From assembly GCA_949297215.1 (NCBI GenBank), contig CASFRV010000011.1:1-64000 (forward strand): 64,000 bases of DNA, in the 5' to 3' direction. Shown here piece after piece: positions 1 through 8,638 of this stretch. The notes under the pieces are model-generated. The model saw only the letters and a program-made list of their open reading frames with translations. It was not told the origin of the DNA and did not search any database. This stretch comes from an uncultured Bacteroidales bacterium. GTDB lineage: Bacteria > Bacteroidota > Bacteroidia > Bacteroidales > Bacteroidaceae. Position numbers and translations under genes: made by a program. Position 1 is the first letter of the stretch. Each line of letters starts with the position of its first letter.

Positions 1-96
1 CCGAGGTGGGGTGACGGGTGGAGATGTCGGCCTCGAAGAGGTCGCTATGCCCGTGGCGGCTTCGGGTATAGACGCCTCTTCGAGGCTATCATCGTA
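1..96. repeat. CTCGAAGAG palindromic repeat, copy 1
   Basis: These 96 bases are identical to 444-539. The unit holds a CCTCGAAGAGG half near 30 and its counterpart CCTCTTCGAGG near 75, so it can fold on itself. Positions 100-180 carry the matching CCGCGGGT/ACCCGCGG hairpin and another CTTCGAGG arm. No gene is visible. Confidence 0.85.
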
Positions 97-231
97 GGAT
101 GTGTCTGTACCGCGGGTTCCGCTGCGCTCCGCCCGCGGCTACTAATAGCTCGGCCTCTTCGAGGCCGGCCGTGCTGCGGAAGTCCGACCTCTCGGGGCCG
201 AAAGGTGACCGCGAGGCCGGCTGTCCGCTGC

Positions 232-345
232 GTAGAGACGCGATTCTTCGCGTCTCTCACGTCCCGGATGGCCACACCGCGGGGGAGGGATGTCGTGGTG
301 GGGCTGCGCCCCGAGCGGGTGAGACGCGAAGAATCGCGTCTCTAC
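232..345. repeat. Paired-palindrome element, 114 bases (inverted orientation)
   Basis: Two 25-base arms (232-256 and 321-345) bound the element. Each arm is itself a near-palindrome around GACGCGATTCTTCGCGTC, and the two arms are exact reverse complements. The interior holds a GGGGCTGCGCCCC hairpin near 301-313. Related elements of 112 and 113 bases lie at 17251-17362 and 28039-28151 in the opposite orientation. Confidence 0.85.
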
Positions 346-443
346 GTGGCGGACTACCCATGCGGCGGGAGATGGATGGCGGCGAGGCTGAGGGCCTCGA
401 AGAGGCCCGGCTATCAGTAACCTCGGGTGAAGCGTAGCGTAAC

Positions 444-539
444 CCGAGGTGGGGTGACGGGTGGAGATGTCGGCCTCGAAGAGGTCGCTATGCCCGTGGC
501 GGCTTCGGGTATAGACGCCTCTTCGAGGCTATCATCGTA
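444..539. repeat. CTCGAAGAG palindromic repeat, copy 2
   Basis: Identical over 96 bases to 1-96. It is followed by a shortened version of the CCGCGG part and by a GGCCTCTTCGAGGCC palindrome near 565-579. Confidence 0.85.
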
Positions 540-763
540 CCACCCGCGGCTACTGATAGCTTGGCCTCTTCGAGGCCGCTCGTGCGGCGAGGCTGTATAG
601 GAGGGGCGCCAGAAGTGGCGCCCCTCTTAAGGTCGCTCCTCGTGCAGGTGGGGACAGACGGGCAGCGAGGCTGGATGTCCGTCACGTGCGGCTGAATGGG
701 GATGGCAGTGAGGCGTGACGGCCTCGAAGAGGTCGGGCTATTAGTAACCTCGGGTGGAGCGCA

Positions 764-956
764 GCGTAACCCGAGGTGGGTTGGCGGGTGATGATGTCGG
801 CCTCGAAGAGGTCGCTATGCCCGCGGCGGCAGGTGGTATGGACGCCTCTTCGAGGCTATCTTTGTTAGGTGTGTGCGTTCCGCGGGTTCCGCTTCGCTCC
901 ACCCGCGGCTACTGATAGCGTGGCCTCTTCGAGGCCGCTTGTGCTGCGGAGGGCTG
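764..956. repeat. CTCGAAGAG palindromic repeat, diverged copy 3
   Basis: Third copy of the unit at 1-180, with the same order of parts: CGGCCTCGAAGAGGTCGC near 800, CGCCTCTTCGAGGC near 842, the CCGCGGGTTCCGC/ACCCGCGG hairpin near 880-910 and a final GGCCTCTTCGAGGCC palindrome. It is clearly diverged from copies 1 and 2. Confidence 0.75.
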
Positions 957-1328
957 TTTTTTAACACGGAGAATCGATTATTTTCGAGCGCCCGCGCTCT
1001 TGCTCGCAAATGAGCGAAAAATGGAAACGACTCATTTTCAGACATATCCTTGCGATGCCCTGCCGCAGGGACGGCTGAAAACGTGATTTTCGCCGCTATA
1101 TGGCACAAATGGGCCCTAATTTTCCATCGGAAAGTGGCCTTGGATCGAAAATTCCATCCCTTGGATCGGCCGATCCATGGGATGGAAATGGAAATCCATG
1201 GGATGGATCGGTCGGGCGGCCGTACCGACGCACGGAAAATCCGCATGGAGGCGCGGCAAATTCTCTAAAACACAGACATCGCTCGCTGTCCGCTTTAACA
1301 CTGTGCCAAATAGCGCACGGGGCTTGGC
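957..1328. repeat. Dispersed ~380-base element, copy 1
   Basis: The stretch from TTTTTTAACACGGAGAATCG to the region GTCCGCTTTAACACTGTGCC aligns along its whole length with the reverse complement of about 27176-27556. Shared blocks include a hairpin-rich GCCGCAGGG part, CTATATGGCACAAAT, several CCATGGGATGGA palindromes and the CTCTAAAACAC...GTCCGCTTTAACAC end. No conserved open frame explains it. By eye the copies are roughly four-fifths identical. Confidence 0.8.
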
Positions 1329-1369
1329 GTGCGGTGGTTCTCCCCTGCCCTGCCCCGGCGCATGGGCAC

Positions 1370-1403
1370 AAAAAAGCCGCCTCGCGCTGTGGCGCGGGGC
1401 GGC
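1370..1403 (-). terminator. Terminator of the 1430-3691 gene
   Basis: Read on the minus strand, GCCGCC...GGCGGC (with GCGC/GCGC inside) forms a stem followed by six T. It lies just downstream of the minus-strand gene's stop codon. Confidence 0.85.
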
Positions 1404-1429
1404 TGGGTATGGATGGGAAGAGGCGTGGA

Positions 1430-3691
1430 TTACTTCACGTAGATCTTCTTTCCGTTGACGATGTAGATGCCCTTGGTGGCCTTCGTCACGCGGCGGCCGG
1501 TGAGGTCGTAGATGACGTCGGTCTTGCCGGCTGCCTCGGTGTCGACGGTTGCACCGTTGATGCCCGTGAGCGTGCCGACGGGACGCAGACGCCACGTGTT
1601 GGCGTAGCCCGTGCCGATGGTGTTGTAGGTCGTGATGGTGCCTTCGGTCAGAGCGGCGTTGAGCGAGCCGCTGCCGGCACAGAGGGTGATCTTGTCGCGG
1701 CCGCCACCCTCGGGTACGTAGTAGCATACGAGGTTGTAGGCAGCGGGTTCAACGTCGCTCTTGACGAGGGTGTATTCGCCCACTTCCTCGCCCGTGACGA
1801 GCGTGGCCTGTCCGCCGAAACGGAACTCGTTGATGAACGTCGGTTCGAGCGAAGCGTCTTCCTGAGCAGCTTCGGCGGCGCTCAGGCTACCGATGGTGTA
1901 GGTTCCTTCCTGTTCGCCGGGAACGAAGTACCACTGGAAGGCCGAGTTGTCGCTTTCGAGCTCTTTCCAGCCTACGTAGTTGAGGCCTTCGGCGTCGGTG
2001 GCGTTGTAGAGGGCGAACGACTTGCCGGGCTGCTCCGTGAGGAAGGCGCGGTAGGCGCTCACGATCTCATAGGAGGCCTGCGGGTCGAAGGCGATCGTGT
2101 CGGCAGCCTCGAGCTGTACGAGGGCGTCGGCCAGGCCTTCCAGGTCGTTGTTTTCATAGGCCGTGCGCAAGGGCGTCAGGTCGGCTGCCGACCAGCCGCC
2201 TACGCAGCCTTCGGCGTTGAGATAGGGAGCATAGGCACGCTTGGCGATGGCCACGGAGTCGTACTTTTCAAAGATGATGACGCTGCCCGGGTCGGTGGGG
2301 GCGCTGGCGTGGTTCCAAATCTTCAGGTTGTGCAGCTGCTGGAAGTCGTTGAGGCAGGCGTTGTCGGTGCCTTTGACGGTAAAGGTGAATCCGTTGTCGT
2401 TCGTGGAGAGCATGAAGACGCTGTTGGTCAGTTCTTCACTGTCGGCGCCCATGATGAGGCTGCTGCCGTTGTCGAGGCCGGTAGCATAGAGCACCTGGGC
2501 GGCACCGGCTGCCTTGTTGTAGATCTTGAAGCCGTTCTCGATGTCGCCCGTGAAGCACCAGCGCATGCTGTCGGGGAAGGCAGCGGGATTCTCGACGGTG
2601 AGGTAGTTGCCGTCGACGTCGTTCGGCTCATATTGCAGATACTTCGTGCCGCGGAAGGCCATGGTGTACCACTGCGTGCCTTCGGCAAACTCTCCGTTGG
2701 CCACCGTGGTGGTCTCGAAGGGCAGGTTGCCGCCCATGCGGTAGGTGAGGTCGATTTCGGCGTCTTCCTCGACGGTGTAGCCGTCTTCGTAGCCTTCGGT
2801 GGTCAGGGTGTAGCCGGCGATGACGGGCACTTCGACAACGGTGCCCGGCTCATAGTAGTTGTCGACCACTTGCAGGGTGTCGCCGGCCTCGGTGAGGCAG
2901 TTGAACACGACGTGTGCCCATGGCGAGTACATGAGGATCCAGTTGGTGCTCTCGTTGACGGTGACGGGGAATTCGAGGGTTTCGCTCGTGTTGCCGTCTG
3001 TACCCATAACGAAGGAGTAGTGGGCAATGGCGGGAGCCTCCTCAACGACCATACCCGTCAGGCCGCGCAGCTGTGCGGGGTTGTTGTGGCCCGTGATTTC
3101 CATGCCCGAGTTCATGTCGACGTAGGCCACGTCGATGGTCACGGCGTCCACCTGTCCGATGGTGGGCACGAGGATCTGATAGTCGGAGTTGCCTCCGGCC
3201 TGGTTCCAGCCCGTAAACGTTGCTTCGCCGCCGGCAAAGCCGTTACCGTTGAAGTAGAGGCCGTTCGAGCCGAGGATGTTCCACAGGCCTTCGCCCGAAG
3301 CCGAGGCCGAGATGGTGAAGCGTTCGGCCGTGGCCGAGGAGCTGTTGGCCACGCCGCTCACGAGCTGCGAAATGTAGTTGTCGCTGGCCGACTTGAACGT
3401 GGCCGTGGCCGAACCGTCGTTGTTTTTCGAGAGGGTTTCGAGCGTCCAGAGGAATTGCTGGCTTTCGAGCTCGGAGAAGGGGATTTCGGCCATGAGCACG
3501 AGCTGCTGGTTGTCCTTCTCTTTCAGATAGCCGTGGCGGCCGTTGTTGTAGAGCACGACCTGCTGGCCTGGCTGCAGGCTTTCGAGCGACGTCAGCGGCT
3601 CGCCCACGGCGGTGATGACGTCCTCGGCCGACATGGATGCCGTCCCGAAGAGGGAGAGAAGCATCGTCAAGCACAAGTAGAATTTTTTCAT
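1430..3691 (-). CDS. Large exported protein with lectin-like segments and type IX-like C-terminal tail
   Basis: A 753-residue exported protein of unknown function. The start at 3691 is chosen because a clear signal peptide begins there (MKKFYLCLTMLLSLFG, probable cleavage after SMSA); the frame is open about 20 codons further upstream, but those codons run toward the promoter. Two segments (about residues 25-170 and 330-480) have the spacing of sugar-binding ricin/trefoil-like modules (GRHGYLKE, FLWTLE, RGTKYLQYE); this is an inference by eye. The last 30 residues read YDLTGRRVTKATKGIYIVNG and end in basic residues plus VK, like type IX secretion tails. The sialidase at 53765 ends the same way. 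It has its own promoter and terminator and is probably monocistronic. No catalytic motif is recognised, so a surface adhesin or glycan binder is possible. Confidence 0.85.
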   Translation of the reverse strand: MKKFYLCLTMLLSLFGTASMSAEDVITAVGEPLTSLESLQPGQQVVLYNNGRHGYLKEKDNQQLVLMAEIPFSELESQQFLWTLETLSKNNDGSATATFKSASDNYISQLVSGVANSSSATAERFTISASASGEGLWNILGSNGLYFNGNGFAGGEATFTGWNQAGGNSDYQILVPTIGQVDAVTIDVAYVDMNSGMEITGHNNPAQLRGLTGMVVEEAPAIAHYSFVMGTDGNTSETLEFPVTVNESTNWILMYSPWAHVVFNCLTEAGDTLQVVDNYYEPGTVVEVPVIAGYTLTTEGYEDGYTVEEDAEIDLTYRMGGNLPFETTTVANGEFAEGTQWYTMAFRGTKYLQYEPNDVDGNYLTVENPAAFPDSMRWCFTGDIENGFKIYNKAAGAAQVLYATGLDNGSSLIMGADSEELTNSVFMLSTNDNGFTFTVKGTDNACLNDFQQLHNLKIWNHASAPTDPGSVIIFEKYDSVAIAKRAYAPYLNAEGCVGGWSAADLTPLRTAYENNDLEGLADALVQLEAADTIAFDPQASYEIVSAYRAFLTEQPGKSFALYNATDAEGLNYVGWKELESDNSAFQWYFVPGEQEGTYTIGSLSAAEAAQEDASLEPTFINEFRFGGQATLVTGEEVGEYTLVKSDVEPAAYNLVCYYVPEGGGRDKITLCAGSGSLNAALTEGTITTYNTIGTGYANTWRLRPVGTLTGINGATVDTEAAGKTDVIYDLTGRRVTKATKGIYIVNGKKIYVK

Positions 3692-3748
3692 TGTGGTTGT
3701 TTGTTTATTAGATAAGTTAGTTGATGAATAAATGGCTGTGTAACTGCG

Positions 3749-3780
3749 CAAAGTTACGTAATTATCCGGCCAAGCGCAAA
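3749..3780 (-). promoter_or_regulatory. Promoter of the 1430-3691 gene
   Basis: On the minus strand TTTG (3780-3777), 20 bases, then TAACTTTG (3756-3749) is a full Bacteroidota -33/-7 promoter. It gives a leader of about 50 bases before the start at 3691. Confidence 0.8.
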
Positions 3781-3848
3781 GAACTCGTCCGTTTTTTTCA
3801 TTTTAAAATGAAAAGACGCGAACGAGGCGTTTGCGCCCGCCGCGGCAT

Positions 3849-3887
3849 AAAAAAAGAGACAGCCACACGCATGGTGCAGCTGTCTCG
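3849..3887 (-). terminator. Terminator after ispG
   Basis: Minus strand GAGACAGC...GCTGTCTC stem followed by seven T, 25 bases past the ispG stop. It closes the operon that begins near 9832. Confidence 0.88.
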
Positions 3888-3911
3888 CAGGGGGTGGTTG
3901 GCGCGCAGCCC

Positions 3912-5873
3912 TCAGGCGGGGTTGCGGCGGTCGGCCTCGATGAGGGCCAGCAGGTGGGCCACGGCCTCCTCGGCGGGTATGTTCTTCTCCACGCAGGTCT
4001 TGCCGCGGTAGAGGCTTATCTTGCCGCGTGCGGCGCCGACGTATCCGTAGTCGGCGTCGGCCATTTCGCCCGGGCCGTTGACGATGCAGCCCATGACGGC
4101 TATTTTCAGACCGCTCAGGTGGGCCGTGGCGGCCTTGACGCGGGCCACGGTGGCTTGCAGGTCGTAGAGGGTGCGGCCGCAGCCCGGGCAGCTGATGTAT
4201 TCTGTCCGCGTGGTGCGCTGGCGGGTGGCTTGCAGGATGCCGAAGGCCGTGTTGTCGACGATGGCGTGCGCAAGGGGGGCCTTGCCCTTGGGCGTGTTGT
4301 TGAAAAGGAACAGGCCGTCGCACAGTCCGTCGAAGAGCAGCGCGCCGCTGTCGGCCGCGGCCATGAGCTGGAAGTCCTCGCGGGCGGCAGCCGTGCAGCT
4401 GTAATGCTCAAAGACGACGACGGGGTTGGTGAGCCCCTCGCGCCAGAGCTCGTGGACGAGGGCGCGCTGCTCGCCCAGGCGGTTGGGGTGGTTGCTCTGC
4501 GCGATGACCACCATTTCGCTGTGAAGGCGCAGGCAGGCCTTGACCTCGTCGTTGAGCGCGCCGTAGGCCAGGAAGAGAAACTTCAACGGGGCGCCCGACG
4601 CGGACACGGTCATGAGCTGCGAGGTGGTGTAGGCGGGATAGGTGTCGGGCTCGCCCGTCCAGGCCGGTGCGTCGACGATGTGGCGCACGGGCAGGCGCAG
4701 GGCCGCCTCGGGCAGGCGGCTGCCGCAGTAGACGTAGTCGGGCAGCGTGGTGCCGCGGTCGGTGCTGCCGTCCAGGCGGTCGCTCACGACGACGGGCGGC
4801 TGGCCCCCGCCGATGTTGAGCACGCCGCATGTGGGGCGCCGCTCGGGCCGCAGGTAGTCGAAGGCACCGCAGGCGCGGGCCGGTATCATGTAGTGGCCGG
4901 CACGCTGCACGGCGTACGACGCCAGCTTGTAGGCCACGGGTATCTCGGCCTCGGGCTCCTCGCTGAGCGACACGCGCAGGGTGTCGCCGATGCCGTCGGC
5001 CAGCAGGGCGCCGATGCCCACGGCGCTCCTGATGCGGCCGTCCTCGCCCTCGCCGGCCTCGGTCACGCCCAGATGGAGCGGAAAGGCCATGCCCTCGGCC
5101 TTCATGGCGGCGCAGAGCAGGCGCACCGAGCGCACCATGACAACGGTGTTGCTGGCCTTGATGGAGACGGCCACGTCGCGGAAGCTTTCACGCATGCAGA
5201 CGCGCAAAAACTCCATGCAGCTCTCCACGATGCCCTCGGGCGTGTCGCCGTAGCGGCTCATGATGCGGTCGGAGAGCGAGCCGTGGTTCACACCGATGCG
5301 CAGCGCCGTGCCGTGGCGGCGGCAGATGTCGAGCAGCTGCCCGAAGCGCTCTTCGAGGCGGCGGAGCTCGGCGGCATATTCTTTGTCGGTATAGTCGACG
5401 TGCTTGAACTTGCGGGCGGGATCCACGTAGTTGCCGGGGTTGATGCGCACCTTCTCGACGATGGTGGCGGCCACGTCGGCCACGGCGGGGTTAAAGTGGA
5501 CGTCGGCCACGAGGGGTTTGGTGTATCCCTGGCGGTGCAGCTCGTCGCGGATGGCACGCAGGTTTTCGGCCTCGCGCGTGCCTTGCGTGGTGAGCCTCAC
5601 ATAGTCGGCCCCGGCGTCGAAGATGCGCTTGCATTGCTCCACGCAACCGAGGGTGTCGGTCGTGGCGCACGTGGTCATGCTCTGCAAACGGAGCGGGTTG
5701 TCGGCCCCCAGCGGGAGATCGCCCACGCGCACCTCCCACGAGCGGCGGGGGGTGTAGTTGAACAGCTCATAGTCGGGGCGGAAGCCCAGGGCGGCGGAGC
5801 TGTAGCGTTCCAGGCTCTTCGTGCCCGTGACGGTGCTTCGGGCCTCGGAGCCGTGCGTTTCGTTGACAGGCAT
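3912..5873 (-). CDS. ispG: 4-hydroxy-3-methylbut-2-enyl diphosphate synthase (long form)
   Basis: IspG/GcpE converts methylerythritol cyclodiphosphate to HMBPP in the MEP isoprenoid pathway, using a [4Fe-4S] cluster. The 653 residues fit the long form with an inserted central domain that is usual in Bacteroidota. The N-terminal TIM-barrel part holds PLRLQSMTTCATTD and VADVHFNP. The C-terminal cluster domain holds CPGC (about residues 562-565) and MGCIVNGPGE (Cys about 596), which supply the three ligand cysteines. It follows purE by 3 bases and is the last gene of a minus-strand operon with rpoN, closed by a strong terminator. The region up to about residue 30 is poorly conserved, so the exact start is less certain. 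Confidence 0.97.
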   Translation of the reverse strand: MPVNETHGSEARSTVTGTKSLERYSSAALGFRPDYELFNYTPRRSWEVRVGDLPLGADNPLRLQSMTTCATTDTLGCVEQCKRIFDAGADYVRLTTQGTREAENLRAIRDELHRQGYTKPLVADVHFNPAVADVAATIVEKVRINPGNYVDPARKFKHVDYTDKEYAAELRRLEERFGQLLDICRRHGTALRIGVNHGSLSDRIMSRYGDTPEGIVESCMEFLRVCMRESFRDVAVSIKASNTVVMVRSVRLLCAAMKAEGMAFPLHLGVTEAGEGEDGRIRSAVGIGALLADGIGDTLRVSLSEEPEAEIPVAYKLASYAVQRAGHYMIPARACGAFDYLRPERRPTCGVLNIGGGQPPVVVSDRLDGSTDRGTTLPDYVYCGSRLPEAALRLPVRHIVDAPAWTGEPDTYPAYTTSQLMTVSASGAPLKFLFLAYGALNDEVKACLRLHSEMVVIAQSNHPNRLGEQRALVHELWREGLTNPVVVFEHYSCTAAAREDFQLMAAADSGALLFDGLCDGLFLFNNTPKGKAPLAHAIVDNTAFGILQATRQRTTRTEYISCPGCGRTLYDLQATVARVKAATAHLSGLKIAVMGCIVNGPGEMADADYGYVGAARGKISLYRGKTCVEKNIPAEEAVAHLLALIEADRRNPA

Positions 5874-5876
5874 GGG

Positions 5877-6383
5877 TCAGTTGGTTTTATACGTGTATTT
5901 CACCTCGGCTAGGTCGCTGTTGGCCTTGACAATCTTGCTCTTCAGCCCGCTTTTGTAGGCTTCGAGGCGTGCGGCCACGGCCGTGTCGGCGAGAGCCAGC
6001 ATCTCGGCTGCCAGGATGGCGGCGTTGAGGGCGCCGTTGACGCCCACCGTGGCGACGGGGATGCCGGGAGGCATCTGCACGATGGAGAGCAAGGCGTCGA
6101 GGCCGTCGAGCATTCCCTTGATGGGCACGCCGATGACGGGCACGGTGGTGCAGGCGGCGATGACGCCGGGCAGGGCGGCGGCCATGCCTGCGCCTGCAAT
6201 GATGACGCGCAGGCCGCGGCCCTTGGCTTCGCGGGCAAAGGTTTCCACTTCGGCCGGCGTGCGGTGGGCCGAGAGGGCGTTCATCTCGAAGGGTATCTGC
6301 ATCTCGTCGAGAAACTTGGCAGCTTTCTCCATGACGGGCAGGTCGGACGTGCTGCCCATGATGATGCTAACGATAGGAGTCAT
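5877..6383 (-). CDS. purE: N5-carboxyaminoimidazole ribonucleotide mutase
   Basis: PurE class I, 168 residues, moves the carboxyl group of N5-CAIR to give CAIR in purine biosynthesis. The family pattern is clear: IIMGSTSDLPVMEKA at the N terminus, SAHRTP around residue 40, AGAGMAAALPGVIAA, and PVIGVPIKG with the following GLDALLSIVQMPPGIPVATV. Length is normal. It ends only 3 bases before ispG starts, which indicates cotranscription although the two pathways are unrelated. An octamer core of catalytic residues (Ser-Asp in GSTSD, His in SAHR) is intact. Confidence 0.97.
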   Translation of the reverse strand: MTPIVSIIMGSTSDLPVMEKAAKFLDEMQIPFEMNALSAHRTPAEVETFAREAKGRGLRVIIAGAGMAAALPGVIAACTTVPVIGVPIKGMLDGLDALLSIVQMPPGIPVATVGVNGALNAAILAAEMLALADTAVAARLEAYKSGLKSKIVKANSDLAEVKYTYKTN

Positions 6384-6441
6384 GATGGTAGGTTGGTTTT
6401 AAGTGATGGTTCGACAGAAACGACGAGCGTCCCGCTCACAC

Positions 6442-7059
6442 TCAGGTGAGCAGGACGCTGAAAAAGCCACAGACAAGGCCGAGGCCCGTGCCCCATGCCA
6501 GTTCGCCCAGCGTGTGCTGGCGCAGGATGAGGCGTGCTGTCCCCACGGCGCCTGCCAGCACGATGGTCAGGCAGAGCCAGCCCGTGGGGTCGAAGTTGAA
6601 AATGAGAGAGAAGGCCAGCAGCGCTCCGATGACGCCGCCCGAGGCGGCCGAGTGGGCGCAGACCTTTATCCAGTGGTTGGCGATGGCGCAGGCTATCTGG
6701 ATGGTGAGCGCTCCCATGACCACTCCCAGCGTGAAGCGCGGCATGGGGAGCGAATACATCAGATAGAGCAGCGCGGCGTAGCACATGATGGAGAGAATGT
6801 AGGGCACGAAGCGACGCTCGCGGCGCCCGAGCTGGTGGCGCGTCCAACCGTTGAGCCGCCGGTACAGGTAGATGCCCAGCCGCGGGAGGGCTACGGTGAA
6901 AACGTAGACCATGGCGATGATAATGAGCTTGTATAACGGTGGATAGAGGTTCAGGTAGCTGAACAGGAAGAGCACGATGAAGGCGATGACCGGGAGGTAG
7001 AACGGTGAGAACAGGAGGGAAATCACCTGGGCTGTGAGTACTAACAGTTTGTTGTTCAT
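6442..7059 (-). CDS. PAP2-like integral membrane protein
   Basis: A 205-residue protein with about six hydrophobic helices. It resembles the PAP2 lipid phosphatase superfamily in its second half: AHSAASGG stands where PSGH is expected and R-x5-H-x3-E (ARLILRQHTLGE) where the family has SR-x5-H-x3-D. The usual first motif K-x6-RP is not convincing (ERRFVPYI). Because key residues are altered, phosphatase activity on undecaprenyl or phosphatidic substrates is uncertain; it may be a degenerate member. It lies between rpoN (67 bases) and purE (58 bases) on the same strand, so it is probably cotranscribed. Confidence 0.8.
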   Translation of the reverse strand: MNNKLLVLTAQVISLLFSPFYLPVIAFIVLFLFSYLNLYPPLYKLIIIAMVYVFTVALPRLGIYLYRRLNGWTRHQLGRRERRFVPYILSIMCYAALLYLMYSLPMPRFTLGVVMGALTIQIACAIANHWIKVCAHSAASGGVIGALLAFSLIFNFDPTGWLCLTIVLAGAVGTARLILRQHTLGELAWGTGLGLVCGFFSVLLT

Positions 7060-7126
7060 GTCGGCGTATGTCGGTCCGTGCCGGGCGGGACGGGCCTTTG
7101 TGTTGTCGGTCGAAACGGGGGCGTGC

Positions 7127-8602
7127 CTATCGGCGCAGCCGGGCCGGGGGGAAACCCATCTGTTCTCTGTATTTGGCCACGGTGCGCCGCGCCACGGGGT
7201 AGCCCTGCTCTTTGAGCCGTGTGGCCAGCGCCTCGTCGGGCAGGGGGGCGTTCTTGTCTTCCTCCTCGATGAGGCGGCGCAGCAGGGCTTTTATCTTGCG
7301 CGAGGAGAGCTCTTCGCCCTCGTTGGTCTTGAATTGCGACGAAAAGAAGAATTTGAGCGGGTAGGTGCCGTAGGCTGTCTGCACATACTTGCTGTTGGTC
7401 ACGCGCGACACGGTCGATATGTCCAGCCGGGTGCGCTCGGCCACGTCTTTGAGCGTCATGGGGCGCAGGCGGCTCTCGTCGTCTTCGTCGAAGAAGGGAC
7501 GTTGGAGCTCGGCGATGGTGCGCATCACGGCATAGAGCGTGTTGTTGCGTCGGTGCAGGATGTCGATGAAGCTTTGCGCGGCTTCCACCTTGCGGCAGGC
7601 GTAGAGGTAGGTGTCTTTCTGCTCACGCGAGAGCTTGTTCTTCTTGTCGGCGTACTCACGGATGCTGTCGCGGAAGGCGCGGCTCACGCGCAGCTCGGGC
7701 ACCTCGCCGTGGTTCAGGCGGATGGTGAGGCTGCCGTCGTCGGCCACGGTGAGGAAAAAGTCGGGGACGACCGTCGGGGCGGCGTGGCTCTCGCCTTCGT
7801 TCAGGGCGCTGCCGGGCCGCGGGTTCAGGTGGGTCAGTTCGTGCATCACGTGGCCGTAGGTCTCTTCGTCCCAGCCCATGCGGCGCTTGATGTTCTCCTT
7901 TCGTTTGTGTATGAAGTCGTCGAAGCAGCGGTCCACCACGTCGAGCGCCTGCCGCCTGTGGGGCGAGCGGTTGTCGGGGTCGGTCAGTTGCAGGCGCAGG
8001 CACTCTTGCAGGTTGCGGGCCCCGATGCCGCGCGGTTCGAACGTTTGGAGCACGCCCAGGAGGCGTTCGAGCTCCTTTTTGTCGGTATCTATGTTGTGAT
8101 AGACGGCCAGTTCGTCGGCCAGCGTTTCAAGGTCTTTGCGCAGGAAGCCGTCGGCGTCGAGCGAGCCGATGAGATATTCCAGCAGCGTCCTTTCTTCGGG
8201 CGTCAGGTCGCATTCGTTCACCTGGCGGTTCAGGCTTTCGTAGAACGAGGCGTCCTCCGTGAGCGGTATTTCGTGGCGTTCGCGCGCCTCGTCGGCCTGC
8301 GTTTTCAGATAGTCGGGCGTTTCGTCGTCGTTCAGGTAGTCGCCAAGGGCGTCGTTCACGTGCGTCGGCACGTCGTCCTCATACCCGTCGCCCTCGTCGT
8401 CCGTTTCCCTTTGCTCGGTCTCCTCTTCCGCCCGTCGGTCGTCGTCGTTTTCTTCGAGGGCCGAGTTTTCCAGCATCTCGTTGCGCACGCGCTCTTCCAA
8501 GTCGGTCACGGGCAGTTCGAGCATGCGCACGAAAGCCACCTGCATCGGCGAGAGCGTCTGCGTCTGTGTTTGCGTCTGGCGTTGGATGAGCTTCTGTGGC
8601 AT
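7127..8602 (-). CDS. rpoN: RNA polymerase sigma-54 factor
   Basis: Sigma-54, 491 residues. Region I at the N terminus is glutamine-rich (QRQTQTQTQTLSPMQ), region II is a short very acidic linker (about residues 48-75), the core-binding domain spans about 90-290, and the C-terminal helix-turn-helix is followed by the RpoN box ARRTVAKYREQ near residue 471. It directs core polymerase to -24/-12 promoters and needs AAA+ activators; none is encoded in this window. It follows the flavodiiron gene by 36 bases. No promoter of its own is seen, so it is probably read from the promoter at 9867. Confidence 0.97.
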   Translation of the reverse strand: MPQKLIQRQTQTQTQTLSPMQVAFVRMLELPVTDLEERVRNEMLENSALEENDDDRRAEEETEQRETDDEGDGYEDDVPTHVNDALGDYLNDDETPDYLKTQADEARERHEIPLTEDASFYESLNRQVNECDLTPEERTLLEYLIGSLDADGFLRKDLETLADELAVYHNIDTDKKELERLLGVLQTFEPRGIGARNLQECLRLQLTDPDNRSPHRRQALDVVDRCFDDFIHKRKENIKRRMGWDEETYGHVMHELTHLNPRPGSALNEGESHAAPTVVPDFFLTVADDGSLTIRLNHGEVPELRVSRAFRDSIREYADKKNKLSREQKDTYLYACRKVEAAQSFIDILHRRNNTLYAVMRTIAELQRPFFDEDDESRLRPMTLKDVAERTRLDISTVSRVTNSKYVQTAYGTYPLKFFFSSQFKTNEGEELSSRKIKALLRRLIEEEDKNAPLPDEALATRLKEQGYPVARRTVAKYREQMGFPPARLRR

Positions 8603-8638
8603 GGAGCGTACTTATATATAAGGAGTGGCCACGTGGGT

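Noticed and set aside
1-1000. CRISPR-like array in the repeat islands
   Set aside because: Repeat units are irregular, palindromic, of unequal spacing and without unique spacers; no cas genes are present.
815-1246. Coding frames inside the repeat islands
   Set aside because: Similar translations in islands 1 and 3 come from the repeated DNA; they occur in several frames and strands and have no start context or domain.
1100-3715. Open frame of 871 codons opposite the large exported protein
   Set aside because: It is a GC-rich antisense shadow: low-complexity Gly/Val/Ala composition, no signal or domain, and it crosses the repeat element and terminator. The opposite frame has signal peptide, tail and promoter.
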